The translations under genes were made by a program, and so were the position numbers. The notes under the pieces are model-generated. The model ran no database searches and was not told where the DNA came from. It saw only the letters and a list, made by a program, of their open reading frames with translations. Source: Sympetrum striolatum (Eukaryota; Arthropoda; Insecta; Odonata; Libellulidae). Taken from it: a stretch of DNA of 64,000 nt. How positions within the stretch are numbered: position 1 is the first letter of the stretch; the number at the start of each line of letters is the position of its first letter. The stretch spans positions 8,612,346-8,676,345 of the forward strand of contig OX388344.1 of NCBI GenBank assembly GCA_947579665.1, in the 5' to 3' direction. Shown one piece after another: positions 59,451-64,000 of this stretch.

Positions 59451-60526
59451 GGATACAAAGTCACAGGCTAAACCACTAGCGTCAATGGCTTGAAATTTTT
59501 ACGACATATTGGCCATAACGTATAACCTCCAGAAAAATTGCGATTTTGAACCTCAGTGTCATGGGTTCGATTCCAAAGGGCCCCAAAGTCGCGATTTTCC
59601 CCATAAGATTACATGGCGGGGATTTTCGAAAATTTTTTTGAGGCACTTCCCGGAAAAGCAGAGAGTTGAAACTCGAGGGACCGCTAAATGCCGTGCATAG
59701 CCAACGAAAATCGGAAAGACATCTTCGAATATTGTCCTTGGTTCGATGCTAGGCCGGGGCAAAAATCGGCCGTTTAATATGCATTGCGGCGATATTTAAG
59801 ATTTTTTTTGGATCCTTTCCCGATAACATGGATTATTGAAACTCGGCACGTCGATAGATATCATGAAATTATTTCATAATCGAATTTTACATATTAGCTT
59901 ATGGTCCTTGGTTCGATCCCAGAGGACCATTTGCACTTCCCAATGCTTTTCTTACGGAGATAACGGAAACAAATTTTAGGTACTTCCCGGCACGATATCA
60001 ACTTCAAACTTTGCATGTACAAAGATCAAGTCCATACAAATCAAACTGTGCATTCACAGCTATCTACGTGTCCTGGGTTCGACACCAGGTGTCTCTGCAA
60101 TCAGAAGTTGATCCGATTTTTAGGAATTATTTTGAAACCTTTGCAAATAATATAGAAACTTCAAATTCGGCATATAGATAGAGATCATAAATAACTTTCA
60201 GAAATATTTTTTAGATTTCCAAGATCGTCCTTGGTTCGGATCCAGAGAGCCATTTAAATTCGTAAAAATTAGAACGTCTTTTGAGGCAGTTGTAGCCCAT
60301 ATTTCTGCTTGAATTTTCACACATAGTTAGAGATGGTGATGTTCTATAGTGCTGCATAGTAAGTTCACAGTAAAGACCAGGGTTCGATGCCAGAAGATGG
60401 AATTTCAGCGAATTTTAAGAAAAATTTCAATTCCTTTTTTTCTTTTGATGGCCGTCCCGATATGATGCCGACATGAAAATAGTGTTGTCGTTCTGCTTGC
60501 AGTATGCAAGCGACATTTTACTCGTA
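59451..60526 (-). repeat. TACGAG unit 15 (A; T2 body with T1 tail), inverted
   Basis: T1 tail (GGATACAAAGTCACAGGC) joined to a T2-form last monomer (GCGATTTTCCCCATAAGA), the same recombinant form as unit 9 but in the other orientation. Two inverted linkers precede it. Confidence 0.92.
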
Positions 60527-60561
60527 TCATATATTCATATATATATATATATATATAGAGA

Positions 60562-61636
60562 GGATACAAAGTCACAGGCTAAACCACTAGCGTCAATGGC
60601 TTGAAATTTTTACGACATATTGGCCATAACGTATAACCTCCAGAAAAATTGCGATTTTGATCCTCAGTGTCATGGGTTCGATGCCAGGGGGCTCCAAAGT
60701 CCCGATTTTTCCCGTTTAAATGCATTGCTTTGATTTTCGGGAATTTTTATAAAATACTTCCCGGATAGGTAGAGAATCAAAACTCAAGGAGCCTTTATAT
60801 ATGGTCATGACCTATCGAAAACATAAATGAGTTTTACGGAAAATAACCTGGGTTCGATGCTAGGTCGATGCAAAAATCTGCCGTTTAAAATGCATTGTGG
60901 CGATTTTTAAGATTTTTTTTTGACCCTTTCCCGATGGCATGGAAACTTGAAATTCGGTATGGGGTTAGATATCATAAATATATTTCATAATCGATTTTTA
61001 TGTTTTCCCTGATTTTCCTTGGTTCGATCCCAGAGGGCCATTTACATTCCTCAATGCATTTCTTATGGAGATAACGGAAATAAATTTTAGGTACTTCCCG
61101 GCATGCTATCGACTTAAAACTTATCATGATAGAAGAACCACTCTTAACAAATCAAACTATGCATTCATAGCTATCAATGTGTCCTGGGTTCGACACCAGG
61201 TGTCTCTGAAATCAGATGTTGATCCGATTTTTAGGAATTATTTAAAAAACCTTTCCCAATAATATAGAAAGTTGAAATGTGGCATATAGATATAGATCAT
61301 TAATAACTTTCAGAAACATATTTTAGATTTCCAAGATCGTCCTTGGTTCGAATCCAGAGAGGCATTTACATTCGTGGAAAGTAGAACGTCGTTTGAGGCA
61401 GTTGCACCCAATATTACTGCTTGAATTTTCACACATAGTTAGAGATGGTGATATTCTATTGTGTTTCATAGTAGGTTTACCAGTAAGACCCGGGTTCGAT
61501 GCCAGACGATGAAATTTCAGCGAATTTTAAGAAAAATGAAATCCTTTTTTTTTTTTGAGGACCGTCCCGATATGATGCCGATATGAAATTAGTAATGCCG
61601 ATCTGCTTGCAGTATGCAAGCAACATTTTACTCGTA
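60562..61636 (-). repeat. TACGAG unit 16 (A, T1), inverted
   Basis: Six monomers, T1 tail to head. Its first 100 bases are almost identical to the start of unit 15, including the (TA)n and GAGAGGATACAAAGTC. Confidence 0.92.
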
Positions 61637-61689
61637 TATATGAATGAATCCGGAGAAGCATCTATATATAATAGATATATATATAGAGA

Positions 61690-62764
61690 GGATTCAAACT
61701 CACAGCATAAACCACAAGAGTGATTGAGCTGAAATTTTTACGGCGTATTGGCCATAACGTGTAACCACTAGAAAAGTTGCGATTTTGATCCTCAGTGTCA
61801 TGGGTTCGTTTCCAGGGGGCTCCAAAGTCCCGATTTTTCCCGTTTAAATGCATTGCTTTGATTTTCGGGAATTTAAAAAAAATACTTGCCGGATAGGTAG
61901 GGACTTTAAACTCAAGGAGCCTTTATATATGGTCAAGATCTATCGAAAACATAAATTAGTTTTATGAAAAATAACCTGGGTTCGATGCTAGGTCAGTGCA
62001 AATATCGGCCGTTTAAAATGCATTGTGGCGATTTTTAAGATTTTTTTGGACCCCTTCCCGATGGCATGGAAACTCGAAATTCGGCATGGGTTTGGATATC
62101 ATAAATATATTTAATAATCAAATTTTACACATTCGCTGATGGTCCTTGGTTCGATCCCAGAGAGCCATTTACATTCCTCCATGCATTTCTTATGGAGATA
62201 AACGAAAAACGTTTTAGGTATTTCCCGGTATGATATCGACTTCAAACTTTGTATGAAATAAGATGAAGTCCTAATAAGTCATACGGTCTATTCAGAGCTA
62301 CCAATATTTCCTGGGTTCGACACCAGGTGTCTCTGCAATCAGTAAATTAACCAATTTTTAAGAATGAATTTAAACCCCTTCCCAATAATATTAAAACATG
62401 AAATTAGGCATATAGATAGAGAACATAGATACATTTTAAAAACATGTTTTAGATTTCCTAGATCGTCCTTGGTTCGAATCCAGAGAGCCATTTACATTAT
62501 TGAAAAGAAGGACGTCGTTTGGGGCTGTTGGAGCCAATATTTCTGCTTGAATTTTCACACATAGTAAGAGATGGTGATTTTCTGTTGTGCTGCATAGTAA
62601 GTTCACCAGGAAGGCCTTGGTTTGATGCCAGACGATTAATTTGCAGCGAATTTTAAGAATATTTTCAATCCCTTTTTTTTCTTTGAGGGCCGTCAAGAAA
62701 TGATGCCGACATGAAATTAGTGTTGTCGATCTGCTTGCAGTATGCAAGCAACATTTTACTCGTA
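61690..62764 (-). repeat. TACGAG unit 17 (A, T1), inverted
   Basis: Six monomers; a slightly more diverged copy (GGATTCAAACTCACAGCATA tail). Head-to-head with unit 18 across two linkers (62,765-62,846). Confidence 0.92.
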
Positions 62765-62846
62765 TATATATATAGGTATATCCGGAGAAGCGTCTATATA
62801 TCATAGATATATGAATGAATCCGGAGAAGCATCTATATATAATAGA

Positions 62847-63712
62847 TACGAGTAAAATTGTAGCTTGCATACTGCAAGCAGATCGATAACACTATTATCA
62901 TGTGGGCATCATATCGGGACGGCCATCAAAAGAAAAAAATGGATTGAAATTTTTCTTAAAATTCGCTGAAATTCCATCGTCTGGCATCGAACCCGGGTCT
63001 TTACTGAGAACTTACTATGCAGCACAATAGAACATTACCATTTCTAACTATGTGTGAAAATTCAAACAGAAAAAAGGGCTACAACTGCCTCAAAAGACGT
63101 TCTAATTTCCAGAATTTAAATGGCTCTCTGGATTCGAACCAAGGACGATCTTGGAAATATAAAAAATGTTTCTAAAAGTTAATTATGATCTCTATCTATA
63201 TGCCGAATTTGAAGTGTCTGTATTATTGGCAAAGGTTTCAAAATAATTCCTAAAAATCGGATCAACTTCTGATTGCAGAGACACCTGGTGTCGAACCCAG
63301 GACACATTGATAGCTGTGAATGCACTGTTTGATTTGTATGGACTTGATCTTTCTATATGCAAAAATTGAAGTTGATATCGACCGAGAAGTACCTAAAATT
63401 TGTTTCCGTTATCTCCGTAAGAAATGCATTGAGGAATTTAAATGTCCCTCTTGGATTTGAACCAAGGACCATCAGCGGATATGTAAAATTTTATTATGAT
63501 ATATTTTTATGATATCTAACCTCATACCGAAATTCAAGTTTCTATGCCATCGGAAAAGGGTCCAAAAAATCTTAAAAATCGCCACAATGCATTTTAAACG
63601 GCAGATTTTTGCCCCGACCTAACATCGAACCAAGGATAATTTTCGCAGACGTCTTTATGGTTTATTTTAGATATACACGGCATCTAGCGATCCCTTGAAT
63701 TTCAAATCTCTC
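62847..63712 (+). repeat. TACGAG unit 18 (A), truncated
   Basis: Five monomers and the start of the sixth, which matches CTAGCGATCCCTTGAATTTC and CTCTCCTTT of unit 9, then stops at 63,712-63,716 in a snap-back. Confidence 0.93.
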
Positions 63713-63729
63713 CTTTGAGAGATTTGAAA
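63700..63729. repeat. Perfect 13 bp hairpin at the array boundary
   Basis: TTTCAAATCTCTC (63,700-63,712), loop CTTT, then the exact complement GAGAGATTTGAAA (63,717-63,729). The left arm belongs to unit 18; the right arm replaces the CCCGGGAAG expected there. Confidence 0.97.
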
Positions 63730-63734
63730 GGCTC

Positions 63735-64000
63735 CTATTCCCTCCCCAGACCCTACCCCTTTCTCCTGACACTACCCCTTCTCTCCCCAGACCCTACCCC
63801 TTCATCCCAAGACCTACCCCTCCCCTCCCATTGCCTTCCATTCCCTCCCCGGACCCTACCCCTTCCCTATCCTCCCCTGGCCATACCCCTTCACCCCAGA
63901 CCTACCCCTTCCATCCACAGACTCTACCCATTCCATCCCCAGACCTTACACTTTCCCTCCCCTTCCCTGGCCCTACCCCTTTCCCCCTACCCCCAGACCC
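63735..64000. repeat. C/T-rich minisatellite
   Basis: Irregular units of roughly 20-35 bp around CCCCAGACCCTACCCCTTCC, running off the right edge. Strong strand asymmetry (almost no G). Unrelated to the TACGAG family. Confidence 0.92.

Noticed and set aside
46800..62870. Dozens of 60-145 codon open frames in the array (many with IYIYIYI or GPSGIEPMT repeats)
   Set aside because: They are translations of the TACGAG monomers and TA microsatellites, recurring in step with the units; no conserved frame across copies.
43855..63620. Possible tRNA genes, because of the many GGTTCGANNCC motifs
   Set aside because: No A box at normal distance, no anticodon arm and no acceptor stem; only the T-arm-like box is present.
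43717..63712. CRISPR-like regular spacing
   Set aside because: The organism is eukaryotic and the units are long diverged monomers, not short identical repeats with unique spacers.

Overview
This is nuclear DNA from an arthropod, most likely an insect. It is AT-rich, has spliced genes with GT-AG introns, and carries degraded non-LTR retrotransposons, a Penelope-type remnant, pogo/Tigger and hAT remnants, tRNA-derived SINEs and small inverted-repeat elements. There are no bacterial gene layouts, operons or ribosome binding sites. Nothing in the sequence fixes the species.

Left third (1-20,400): two recognisable host genes lie head to head. On the minus strand is CD2BP2 (U5 snRNP 52K; yeast Lin1). 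Four coding exons are visible (7127-6977, 6862-6696, 6551-6401, 2934-2729), and the GYF-domain end lies beyond the left edge. On the plus strand is HIRIP3, the HIRA-interacting, CHZ-motif histone chaperone, with exons 8254-10863, 14175-14331, 15014-15106 and 19713-19870 and a predicted product of 1005 aa. All splice phases agree. Between them lies about 1.1 kb with a CpG-rich patch near 7942-7985, a likely bidirectional promoter. HIRIP3 exon 1 holds a coding minisatellite of exactly 15 x 93 bp, rich in acidic serine clusters of the casein kinase 2 type. The introns of both genes contain LINE fragments, SINEs and old copies of the repeat family that dominates the right end.

Middle (20,400-43,700): mostly transposon debris and unrecognised AT-rich sequence. 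It contains a 988 bp element with 14 bp terminal inverted repeats (23,104-24,091), a 4.3 kb interval bounded by 13 bp inverted repeats (24,620-28,950) and a small palindromic family (GGTAAATTTCTAGTTTC). It also holds a Tigger transposase remnant, an isolated ABHD11-like exon next to a hAT fragment, an APE-endonuclease LINE fragment, another hAT fragment, and a CR1/Jockey-like LINE with a long reverse transcriptase reading frame (40,378-38,917, minus).

Right third (43,700-63,735): no gene. It is a dense array of 18 units, mostly about 1.1 kb, of one repeat family (13 plus, 5 minus). I call it the TACGAG family after its head. A full unit starts with TACGAG plus a 17-base hairpin (GCTTGCATACTGCAAGC), holds six diverged monomers of about 150-177 bp, and ends in one of two tails followed by AT-rich microsatellite linkers. 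Every monomer carries one motif that on the opposite strand reads GGTTCGANNC, the tRNA-type internal promoter B box. Units differ by subtype (A/B), tail (T1/T2), inversions and deletions. The layout resembles tandem-repeat-bearing non-autonomous Helitron relatives, but the B-box-per-monomer design is not something I recognise. The array ends at 63,712 in a perfect snap-back hairpin and then a C-rich minisatellite runs to the window end.
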